34,235 nt of DNA from AcAMD-5 sp044343935 (lineage in GTDB: Bacteria; Actinomycetota; Actinomycetes; S36-B12; UBA5976): NCBI GenBank assembly GCA_044343935.1, contig JBIJDU010000016.1, forward strand, positions 1-34,235. The letters are read 5' to 3'. Shown piece by piece: positions 22,837 through 29,963 of the stretch. The translations under genes were made by a program, and so were the position numbers. Below the pieces are notes generated by a model, which saw only the letters and a program-made list of their open reading frames with translations, was not told the origin of the DNA and did no database searches. The number at the start of each line of letters is the position of its first letter. Position 1 is the first letter of the stretch.

Positions 22837-24052
22837 AGTTATCTCGGTGCAGCAAAAAGTATTGCGCGTGCTTTCGATTGGCCAAATTCTTGGTGGCTTG
22901 GGCGTAGCTAGCACAGTTGCCGCTGGGTCATTATTGGTAGCGGGAATAACTGGTTCCGAAGCGATGGCGGGGCTGGCCCAAACCAGCGGGGTTTTGGGTG
23001 CGGCAGCGATGGCTATCCCGCTCGCTAAGTTAACCGCTCGCGGTGGTCGCCGATTGGCACTTACCGCAGGTTATGCCTTGGGTGCGCTTGGTGCATTGTT
23101 TGCTATTACCGGTGGTACTTATCGAAATATTGTGTTGATGCTGCTTGGTACTTTTTTTGTTGGTGCCGCATCTGCCGCTGGCTATCAATCACGATTTGCC
23201 GCGGTTGATTTAGCAACTGATTCTTCTAGAGCGAGAAATTTATCGATCGTAGTTTGGGGAGCAACTATTGGTGCGGTAGCTGGTCCGAATTTAATGGAGC
23301 CAGCCGGATACGTCGCACTCAATCTTGGGTTGCCACAATTAGTAGGACCATATTTATTTGCTAGTGTAACGCTAACACTGGCAGCGATTGTGTTGTTTAG
23401 CTCGCTGCGACCAGATCCATATTTGTATGCGGCAAAGTTAGCCGACCTGCCCCCAGTAACTCGTAGTAAAAATATTCGAATCGTGCTAGCCGAGATTCGC
23501 AAAATACCAAACGCACTGCTGGCGCTGTTGACCATAGCAACCGGCCATGTCGTAATGGTTTCAATTATGGTGATGACACCGGTTCATATGGCTCATGTTG
23601 ATGTTCAACTTCGCGTAATTGGTATCGTAATTAGTATCCACGTTGCGGGAATGTATGCCTTTTCCCCAGTTGTTGGATATTTAACTGATCGGATCGGCCG
23701 CTATCGAACAATTGCAATTGGTTTAGTGCTATTGCTGGCATCAGCTGCTATCTCGGGATCCGCCGCTGCGGTGCAGTCGGTGCAATTGGCCATCGGCTTG
23801 TTTTTGTTGGGACTTGGCTGGTCCGCAACTCTAATTGCTGGCTCCACTTTGCTTGCTGAATCTGTGCCAACGGAAATAAAAGCAGGCAGCCAAGGTGTTG
23901 CGGATTTAGTAATGAACTTAAGTGGTGCAGCTGGCGGTGCGCTCGCCGGTGTCATCATTGCGATTTCAAGCTATGGCTGGCTGTGTGCGGTGGCATCTAT
24001 TCCAGTTGTATTACTTGCGGTCTATTTGCAACGAGTCACCAAATCCAACTGA
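22829..24052 (+). CDS. Major facilitator superfamily transporter
   Basis: A 407-residue, 12-helix MFS protein, probably a drug- or metabolite-proton antiporter. The RGGRRLALTAGYALGALGAL loop and helix, and the YLTDRIGRYRTIAIGLVLLL loop after helix 8, match the conserved cytoplasmic loop motif (D-R-x-G-R-R). Small residues dominate the helices. The start ATG overlaps the GNAT gene by eight bases. It is followed by a 161-bp gap with two palindromes and then a regulator gene. The substrate is unknown; linkage to a GNAT enzyme would fit self-resistance, which is a guess. Confidence 0.88.
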   Translation: MAEVISVQQKVLRVLSIGQILGGLGVASTVAAGSLLVAGITGSEAMAGLAQTSGVLGAAAMAIPLAKLTARGGRRLALTAGYALGALGALFAITGGTYRNIVLMLLGTFFVGAASAAGYQSRFAAVDLATDSSRARNLSIVVWGATIGAVAGPNLMEPAGYVALNLGLPQLVGPYLFASVTLTLAAIVLFSSLRPDPYLYAAKLADLPPVTRSKNIRIVLAEIRKIPNALLALLTIATGHVVMVSIMVMTPVHMAHVDVQLRVIGIVISIHVAGMYAFSPVVGYLTDRIGRYRTIAIGLVLLLASAAISGSAAAVQSVQLAIGLFLLGLGWSATLIAGSTLLAESVPTEIKAGSQGVADLVMNLSGAAGGALAGVIIAISSYGWLCAVASIPVVLLAVYLQRVTKSN

Positions 24053-24109
24053 TTATTATCGTTATCAACATCCAATTGAAACTCAAAGTATTCGGTTACA
24101 CTCCTTAAT

Positions 24110-24125
24110 GTGCACTTTTGTGCAC
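24110..24125. promoter_or_regulatory. GTGCAC inverted repeat
   Basis: GTGCAC (24110-24115), TTTT, GTGCAC (24120-24125). Each half is itself palindromic, so this is both a direct and an inverted repeat. It may be a hairpin terminator for the MFS gene, though no U-tract follows, or an operator for the HTH gene 90 bases downstream. Confidence 0.4.
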
Positions 24126-24156
24126 CTAACCCTTTCGTTAACAGCGTGTTATTTCA

Positions 24157-24175
24157 CGAATAATTAAGTTATTCG
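24157..24175. promoter_or_regulatory. Palindrome upstream of the HTH regulator gene
   Basis: CGAATAA (24157-24163), five bases, TTATTCG (24169-24175): perfect 7-bp arms whose centres are 12 bases apart. It ends three bases before a possible -35 TTCATT (24179-24184). The size suits a dimeric helix-turn-helix protein, possibly the product of the gene it precedes. Confidence 0.5.
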
Positions 24176-24200
24176 GAATTCATTTCACCGTATTTTTTAG

Positions 24201-24206
24201 TAAGGT
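24201..24206 (+). promoter_or_regulatory. Predicted -10 box of the HTH gene (leaderless)
   Basis: TAAGGT is followed by seven bases and GTG 24214. A weak -35 TTCATT lies 16 bases upstream. There is no Shine-Dalgarno before the GTG. Confidence 0.45.
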
Positions 24207-24213
24207 ACGTGGT

Positions 24214-24477
24214 GTGAAAACGAAACTGACAAAGAAAAGCGCAAAGCGCTACACACCAGATGAAACTTATTCTTGGCTGCGCGATCGAATGGCAAAGCTG
24301 GGTTACACCAGCTTGGAGCAGGTGGCAGCAGAAACTGGAATTAATCGCGGAAATATCTATCGCTATTTCACCCAAGAGCAACGCCCATCTGTGGCGTTGA
24401 TGGATCCACTCTGCCAAGTGCTGAAGGTTTCACCCCAAGTGTTGCTAATTGGCCTTGGCGTTTGGGATCGTAACTAG
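24214..24477 (+). CDS. Small XRE-family helix-turn-helix protein
   Basis: An 87-residue protein with a very basic N-terminus (KTKLTKKSAKRY) and a Cro/C1-type helix-turn-helix: LRDRMAKLGYTSLEQVAAET, then INRGNIYRYF as recognition helix, and a third helix to VSPQVLLIGLGV. There is no effector or dimerisation domain beyond this fold. It has its own predicted leaderless promoter and lies downstream of two palindromes, so autoregulation is plausible. It sits alone between an MFS gene and miaB. I do not recognise a named family. Confidence 0.8.
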   Translation: MKTKLTKKSAKRYTPDETYSWLRDRMAKLGYTSLEQVAAETGINRGNIYRYFTQEQRPSVALMDPLCQVLKVSPQVLLIGLGVWDRN

Positions 24478-24520
24478 TAGATCTGCTCCATGGCTACTGG
24501 TCAATTACCCTTAGCCTGCT

Positions 24521-25936
24521 ATGACAACTAAGACCTATCAGGTAACAACCTACGGCTGCCAGATGAATGCGCACGATTCCGAGCGCATTAGCGGCACGTT
24601 AGAGGCGGCTGGATTTACCCCGGTTGCGATCGGCGATGAACCTGATCTAGTGGTCATCAATACCTGTGCCGTCCGAGAGAACGCGGATCTTAAGTTGTAT
24701 GGCACGTTGGGGCAGTTGCGTTCGGCCAAGAAGGCAAATCCAAATCTACAAATAGCGGTGGGTGGCTGTTTAGCGCAAAAAGATCGCGGCGAGATTATCA
24801 ATAAGGCACCTTGGGTGGATGCTGTTTTTGGTACCCATAATCTGAATGTATTGCCGACATTGCTCGAGCGAGCAAGAGCGCTGGAGGAAGCGCAAGTTGA
24901 GATCGTGGAATCGCTGGAAATGTTTCCGTCAGATTTGCCATCAAAGCGAGAATCTACATATTCCGCTTGGGTGTCTATTTCAGTAGGCTGCAACAACACT
25001 TGCACCTTTTGTATCGTGCCATCACTTCGCGGTAAAGAGAAAGATCGTCGACCTGGTGAAATTCTTGGCGAGATAACCGCGCTTGTTGATCAGGGGGTAG
25101 TGGAAGTAACACTTCTTGGTCAAAACGTAAATTCTTATGGCGCTGAATTTGGTGACAAGCTTGCCTTTGGCAAGCTGCTTAGATCTTGTGGCGAGATTTC
25201 TGGCTTGGAACGAGTGCGATTTACCAGTCCACATCCAAAAGATTTCACTGACGACGTGATCGCTGCCATGGCTGAAACTCCCAACGTGATGCCGCAATTG
25301 CATATGCCACTGCAATCTGGCAGTGATGATGTGCTTCGAGTAATGCGTCGTTCCTATCGGCGTGAAAAGTATTTGGGAATTATTGATCGTGTTCGAGCGG
25401 CAATCCCGGAAGCTGCCATTACCACAGATGTAATCGTGGGATTCCCAGGTGAATCTGAGGCAGATTTCGAGCAAACTTTGGATTTGATAGAACAAGTGAG
25501 ATTTGCAAATGTATTTACCTTCATCTACTCAATGCGGCCCGGGACACCAGCTGCCGAAATGACAAATCAAATCCCAGAAGAAGTTAAGCAAGACCGATAT
25601 GAGCGACTGGCGAAACGAGTTAATGAGATTCTTTGGGAAGAGAATCAGCGCCAGATCGGCAACGTAGTTGAAGTATTAGTGGCAACAGGTGAAGGAAAGA
25701 AAGATAAAGACACCGGACGAATGTCAGGTAGAGCTCGTGATAACCGGCTAGTTCACTTTGCGCCATTTTCACCCACTGTGCCTGGTGACATTGTGGAAGT
25801 TGAGATAACTGGAGCGGCACCTTTTCATCTAATTTCTGACAAACCAGTATTGAATCACCGACACACCCCAGGATCTCAGAGCTCAACCAATAACGCGGTG
25901 AACATTGGTATGCCATCACTATTGAGTCAAAAATGA
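24521..25936 (+). CDS. miaB: tRNA-2-methylthio-N6-dimethylallyladenosine synthase MiaB
   Basis: MiaB adds the methylthio group to isopentenyl-A37 of tRNAs that read UNN codons, the step after MiaA. The 471-residue protein has TYGCQMN with C13, then C49 and C83 for one cluster, the radical-SAM C157-x3-C161-x2-C164 (GCNNTCTFC), the GLNVNSYG-like LGQNVNSYG segment, and a TRAM domain near 375-440. The tail after 445 is poorly conserved. No Shine-Dalgarno precedes the ATG; TACCCT nine bases before it is a weak -10 candidate. The stop overlaps the kinase start (ATGA). Confidence 0.96.
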   Translation: MTTKTYQVTTYGCQMNAHDSERISGTLEAAGFTPVAIGDEPDLVVINTCAVRENADLKLYGTLGQLRSAKKANPNLQIAVGGCLAQKDRGEIINKAPWVDAVFGTHNLNVLPTLLERARALEEAQVEIVESLEMFPSDLPSKRESTYSAWVSISVGCNNTCTFCIVPSLRGKEKDRRPGEILGEITALVDQGVVEVTLLGQNVNSYGAEFGDKLAFGKLLRSCGEISGLERVRFTSPHPKDFTDDVIAAMAETPNVMPQLHMPLQSGSDDVLRVMRRSYRREKYLGIIDRVRAAIPEAAITTDVIVGFPGESEADFEQTLDLIEQVRFANVFTFIYSMRPGTPAAEMTNQIPEEVKQDRYERLAKRVNEILWEENQRQIGNVVEVLVATGEGKKDKDTGRMSGRARDNRLVHFAPFSPTVPGDIVEVEITGAAPFHLISDKPVLNHRHTPGSQSSTNNAVNIGMPSLLSQK

Positions 25937-26871
25937 AAGCTTTAGTTTGTGGTGAAGCACTAATTGACTTAGTTAAACAACCAGATGGAAGTTGGATTGC
26001 TCATAATGGTGGTGGTCCGCTCAATACCGCAAAAGCGCTGGCGAAACTCGATAAAAAGGTGGAATTTTTAGGCAGAATTGCAACCGACCCTTTTGGTGAA
26101 CAATTACGAGGCGATCTTGCTTCGAGTTCAGTCGCAACCAAGCAGGTAGTAGCTGCTGCCGAACCAACATCACTGGCAGTAGTTGAACTAGAAAATGATG
26201 GTCGAGCAACATATAGTTTTTATTTGGAAAATACTTCAAATTTTTGTTGGCGCAAAACCGAACTTCCAGCTGACATCGCCGAATTTGACTTATTGCATAT
26301 TGGAACATTAGCACTTGTTATTGAGCCAGGCCGTGAAGTCTTGTTTGATTGGCTAGCCAGAAACCATCAGTCTGCAGTAGTTATGCTGGATTTAAACATT
26401 AGGCCATCTGTGATTTCAAATCCAGATGAGTATCGTAAATTAGTTGAGCCCTGGTTAGAATTTGGCGACATTCTAAAGGTGTCAGATGAAGATCTGAATT
26501 TTCTATATCCCGAAAAAACTTGGTCTGAAGTTGTTGTAATCTATTTTGCCCAAACCAACTTGAGCTTGATTGCCGTTACATTGGGCAGCGAAGGCGCTGT
26601 ACTATTAACAAGAAATACTAAAGTGCAATTGCCAACACCGTTGGTAAAAGTTGTTGATACCGTTGGTGCAGGTGATACTTTTTCAGCCGGGTTACTAGCT
26701 AAGTTAGATTCGATTGGAAGATTGGCAAAATCGCATCTATCACAACTAGATGAAGGCGCTTTAGAAGCAATCTTGAAGTTTGCTATCGCAGCTGCTGCGC
26801 TGAATTGCACGAAAGCAGGCGCAGCACCACCAACTGAAGCGGAAGTGCTGGAAGCTCTTAATGGTAATTAA
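25933..26871 (+). CDS. PfkB-family carbohydrate kinase, fructokinase-like
   Basis: A 312-residue ribokinase/PfkB-fold kinase that would phosphorylate a sugar or sugar-like compound with ATP. Visible motifs: N-terminal GEALIDLV, HNGGGPLNTAKALAKL (substrate lid and glycine pair), and the C-terminal DTVGAGDTFSAGLLA with GAGD at 245-248 and catalytic D248. Fructokinase is the nearest general match, but the substrate is not determinable. Its ATG overlaps miaB by four bases, and its end overlaps miaA by 11, so it sits inside a tRNA-modification operon where no sugar kinase is expected in most actinobacteria. Confidence 0.9.
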   Translation: MKALVCGEALIDLVKQPDGSWIAHNGGGPLNTAKALAKLDKKVEFLGRIATDPFGEQLRGDLASSSVATKQVVAAAEPTSLAVVELENDGRATYSFYLENTSNFCWRKTELPADIAEFDLLHIGTLALVIEPGREVLFDWLARNHQSAVVMLDLNIRPSVISNPDEYRKLVEPWLEFGDILKVSDEDLNFLYPEKTWSEVVVIYFAQTNLSLIAVTLGSEGAVLLTRNTKVQLPTPLVKVVDTVGAGDTFSAGLLAKLDSIGRLAKSHLSQLDEGALEAILKFAIAAAALNCTKAGAAPPTEAEVLEALNGN

Positions 26872-27784
26872 ACCAGTTGTAGTTATTGCTGGCGCAACAG
26901 CAGTTGGTAAAAGTTCGATAGGTTTAAAACTTGCGCAGGAACTAGAAACCGAGATCATTAACGCTGATTCCATGCAGTTTTATCGCGGAATGGATATCGG
27001 AACTGCAAAATTGAGTATCGAAGAACGGATGGGCGTTCATCATCATTTTATTGACATTTTAGATGTCTCAGAGTTAGCTAATGTCTCGCACTATCAAGAA
27101 ATGGCGCGACGGGTTGTATCGGATTTACGGGAACAAAATCGAGTTCCCATTGCGGTTGGTGGTAGCGGTTTGTATGTAACGGCCTTGTTAGATAATCTCA
27201 ATTTCCCGGCAACAGATTCACAGTTACGCGCAAATTTAGAGAGTGAATTAGAAAAAGTAGGTTCACAACAGTTACATCAACGGTTGGCGGTGCTCGATCC
27301 GCTCTCAGCTCAGCGAATTGATCCCGCCAATGGCAGACGGATTGTGCGGGCCCTCGAGGTGATCGAGTTAACTGGAGAGCCATTTTCGTCATCATTACCT
27401 AAATCAAATCCGGCAGTTGAACCTGATATTCGAATCGCGCTGTTTCGTGACCGTGCTGAACTTGATCGGCGAATTGAGCAGCGAGTTAACTTGATGTGGG
27501 AACAAGGCTTTGTGGCAGAAGTGGAGAAATTGCTAATTGACGGTTTGGCTGAAGCTGTTACCGCACGGAAAGCTTTAGGGTATGCCCAGATCATAGAAGC
27601 GCTAACCGGAGAGTTATCCCTAGATGCTGCCAAAGCAGAGACAATTCGTCTGACAAAGCGTTACGCTCGCAAACAGGAGTCTTGGTTTCGCCGAGATCCT
27701 AAAATGCTCTGGCTGGCCGCAGATTCGCCTAACTTAGCAAGCGAAATACTGCAACTAATTAATGAGAGTGGTGTGGTTAGGTGA
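26861..27784 (+). CDS. miaA: tRNA dimethylallyltransferase MiaA
   Basis: MiaA transfers a dimethylallyl group to A37 of tRNAs and provides the substrate for MiaB. The 307-residue protein has the P-loop GATAVGKS at 11-18, the NADSMQFYRGMDIGTAK segment with the catalytic aspartate, and HHHFID near residue 61. It also has RAxEV (IVRALEVIELTGEPFS) and the C-terminal tRNA-binding region ALGYAQIIEAL and RYARKQESWFRRD. ATG 26861 lies within the kinase gene, with GGAAG upstream. The stop overlaps the dapF start (GTGA). Sound and complete. Confidence 0.97.
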   Translation: MVIKPVVVIAGATAVGKSSIGLKLAQELETEIINADSMQFYRGMDIGTAKLSIEERMGVHHHFIDILDVSELANVSHYQEMARRVVSDLREQNRVPIAVGGSGLYVTALLDNLNFPATDSQLRANLESELEKVGSQQLHQRLAVLDPLSAQRIDPANGRRIVRALEVIELTGEPFSSSLPKSNPAVEPDIRIALFRDRAELDRRIEQRVNLMWEQGFVAEVEKLLIDGLAEAVTARKALGYAQIIEALTGELSLDAAKAETIRLTKRYARKQESWFRRDPKMLWLAADSPNLASEILQLINESGVVR

Positions 27785-28584
27785 ATTTGAAATTCAGCAA
27801 GGGTCACGGCACGGGGAATGATTTTGTTTTGATTTATGACCCTTCCGACGAAGTTCATTTATCGGAGAAGCAAATTGCAGCCATTTGCGACCGATCGTTT
27901 GGGATAGGCGCAGATGGCCTAATAAAGATTGTTAAAAAGGATAATTTTTGGTTCATGGATTATCGAAATGCGGATGGCAGCATCGCTGAGATATGTGGAA
28001 ACGGCACCAGGGTAATGGCACGTTTTCTAACCGAAAACAAAATAGTCACACAGGAAAGTTTTGTAATTTCAACTCGTGCGGGTGAAGTACTAGTTTTCAT
28101 TAATCAGGATCGAACAATCTCTGTTGTCTTAGGTCCAGTTTTAGACCAGAAAACTGAGGTAAGAGTCACAGTAACCAACAATGAATTTCCTGGGAGTTTG
28201 TTTACGGCCCCAAATCCACACGTCATTGCAATGGTGCCTGAACTTGATTTGGTAGGAGCGTTATTCGAGTCACCAGAATATGAACCGAAATCAGCTTTGC
28301 CCAATGGCGCAAATTTTGAATTTGTACAAATAATTGGAAGTCGTGAAGTTTCAATGCGTGTATTTGAACGTGGGGTTGGCGAAACACTTTCATGCGGCTC
28401 AGGTGCCTGTGCAGTTGGGATTTACATGCAGCAGCTTTGGCAAATAGATGATCCAATTACTGTAAATGTTCCTGGTGGACAATTGATAATTGAAAAACTG
28501 CCCGATGACATGGTTAAGCTGACCGGACCTGCTGAGATAGTTGCAACTGGTGAGATCTACTTGGAAAAACTTAAATCCCAATGA
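27781..28584 (+). CDS. dapF: Diaminopimelate epimerase
   Basis: DapF interconverts LL- and meso-diaminopimelate, supplying the wall cross-link residue and the lysine precursor. The cofactor-free enzyme uses two cysteines, both present: C72 in AEICGNGTR and C205 in SCGSGACAVG. The N-terminus FSKGHGTGNDF is the family signature. At 267 residues it is normal. The GTG start overlaps miaA by four bases and the stop overlaps hflX by four. The other dap genes seen are dapB and dapA, 17 to 20 kb upstream. Confidence 0.96.
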   Translation: MNLKFSKGHGTGNDFVLIYDPSDEVHLSEKQIAAICDRSFGIGADGLIKIVKKDNFWFMDYRNADGSIAEICGNGTRVMARFLTENKIVTQESFVISTRAGEVLVFINQDRTISVVLGPVLDQKTEVRVTVTNNEFPGSLFTAPNPHVIAMVPELDLVGALFESPEYEPKSALPNGANFEFVQIIGSREVSMRVFERGVGETLSCGSGACAVGIYMQQLWQIDDPITVNVPGGQLIIEKLPDDMVKLTGPAEIVATGEIYLEKLKSQ

Positions 28585-29963
28585 ATGACCCAAATTTCGA
28601 GGTTGATGAAATAGAGATAACAGAAGGTGAGTTACAACTCCAAGACCGCTCTGCTCTTCGCCGGGTAGTTGGGTTATCTACTGAATTACAAGACATCACT
28701 GAAGTTGAGTATCGTCAGGTTCGGCTAGAGCGAGTAGTGCTGGTGGGAGTTTGGACTTTCGGCACCATTAATCAGGCGGAGCGTTCCATGCGGGAATTAG
28801 CACAATTAGCCGAAACTGCTGGAACTGTGGTGTTAGACGGATTGATCCAACGACGAGATAAACCTGATCCAGCTACCTATATTGGTTCAGGAAAAACACA
28901 GGAACTTAAACGAATCGTTGCAGCAACTGGGGCGGACACCGTGATCTGCGATGGTGAGTTAACGCCAGGCCAACTGCGAAATCTAGAAGATATTGTCAAA
29001 GTTCGTGTGGTGGATCGAACTTGGTTAATTTTGGACATATTTGCGCAACATGCCCGAAGTCGCGAAGGAAAAGCACAGGTATCGTTAGCGCAGATGCAAT
29101 ACATGCTGCCCAGAATTCGTGGCTGGGGTGAAGCGCTCAGTCGACAAGGTGCTGGAGTCTTAGCTCGCGGTCCTGGTGAAACAAAAATCGAGACCGATCG
29201 AAGAAGAATTCGTGATCAGATGGCCAAACTTAGAAAAGATTTGGCCGCTATGGCTAAGACTCGAGAAGTGCAACGCAGTAGTCGACGCAAAAATGCCGTT
29301 CCAGCAATTGCCATTGCGGGTTACACCAATGCTGGAAAATCAAGTCTGCTCAATCGATTAACTGGGGCTGGAGTACTAGTTGAAAATGCACTTTTCGCAA
29401 CCTTAGATCCAACGGTACGAAAAGTAGATCTACCTTCGGGTCGAGTGGTTACTGTTACTGACACGGTTGGATTTGTGCGCCACCTGCCACATCAACTTGT
29501 TGAAGCATTTCGATCAACCTTAGAAGAAATCGCCGATGCAGATCTAGTACTACACCTAGTTGACGCCAGCGATGAGTCACCAATCCATCAATTGATTTCG
29601 GTACGCGAAGTTTTGGCAGAAATTGGTTCAAGTATGAACCGAGAGTTAGTTGTGGTTAATAAAGTTGATGCGGCTGAACCAGAGACATTGCGCGAACTAA
29701 AGCAATTGGTGCCTGAGGCAGTGTTTATTAGTGCCAAAACTGGTGCCGGGATTGATCAGCTACTTGTTACGATAGAGGCAAAACTTGCTGAATCAGATCT
29801 AGTGATTGATTTAGTGCTGCCCTATTCCCAACAGCAACTTATTGCGCGGGCTCATGAGGTGGGTCAGGTAAGTAAATTGGAGCACCTAGAGGAAGGTACT
29901 CGCATAGTTGCTTCAGTTCCGGCAGCGCTAGCGGCGCAGATGAAGGCTGCGAGTTTGAAGTGA
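28581..29963 (+). CDS. hflX: GTPase HflX
   Basis: HflX binds the 50S subunit and splits stalled or heat-damaged ribosomes. The 460-residue protein has the N-terminal HflX domain with the glycine-rich RQGAGVLARGPGETKIETDR segment and a coiled region. The G domain follows, with G1 GYTNAGKS 247-254, G3 DTVGF 294-298 and G4 NKVD 360-363, then a short C-terminal domain. In some actinobacteria ClgR and ribosome-targeting antibiotics control hflX. Here it has no promoter space of its own: it overlaps dapF (ATGA) and dinG (GTGA). Confidence 0.96.
   Translation: MNDPNFEVDEIEITEGELQLQDRSALRRVVGLSTELQDITEVEYRQVRLERVVLVGVWTFGTINQAERSMRELAQLAETAGTVVLDGLIQRRDKPDPATYIGSGKTQELKRIVAATGADTVICDGELTPGQLRNLEDIVKVRVVDRTWLILDIFAQHARSREGKAQVSLAQMQYMLPRIRGWGEALSRQGAGVLARGPGETKIETDRRRIRDQMAKLRKDLAAMAKTREVQRSSRRKNAVPAIAIAGYTNAGKSSLLNRLTGAGVLVENALFATLDPTVRKVDLPSGRVVTVTDTVGFVRHLPHQLVEAFRSTLEEIADADLVLHLVDASDESPIHQLISVREVLAEIGSSMNRELVVVNKVDAAEPETLRELKQLVPEAVFISAKTGAGIDQLLVTIEAKLAESDLVIDLVLPYSQQQLIARAHEVGQVSKLEHLEEGTRIVASVPAALAAQMKAASLK

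Noticed and set aside
24097..24167. Leaderless 19-residue micro-ORF (TACACT, N5, ATG 24108) before the HTH gene
   Set aside because: Spacing is shorter than in the other leaderless candidates, the peptide has no recognisable pattern, and the region is better explained by palindromes. It would need expression data.
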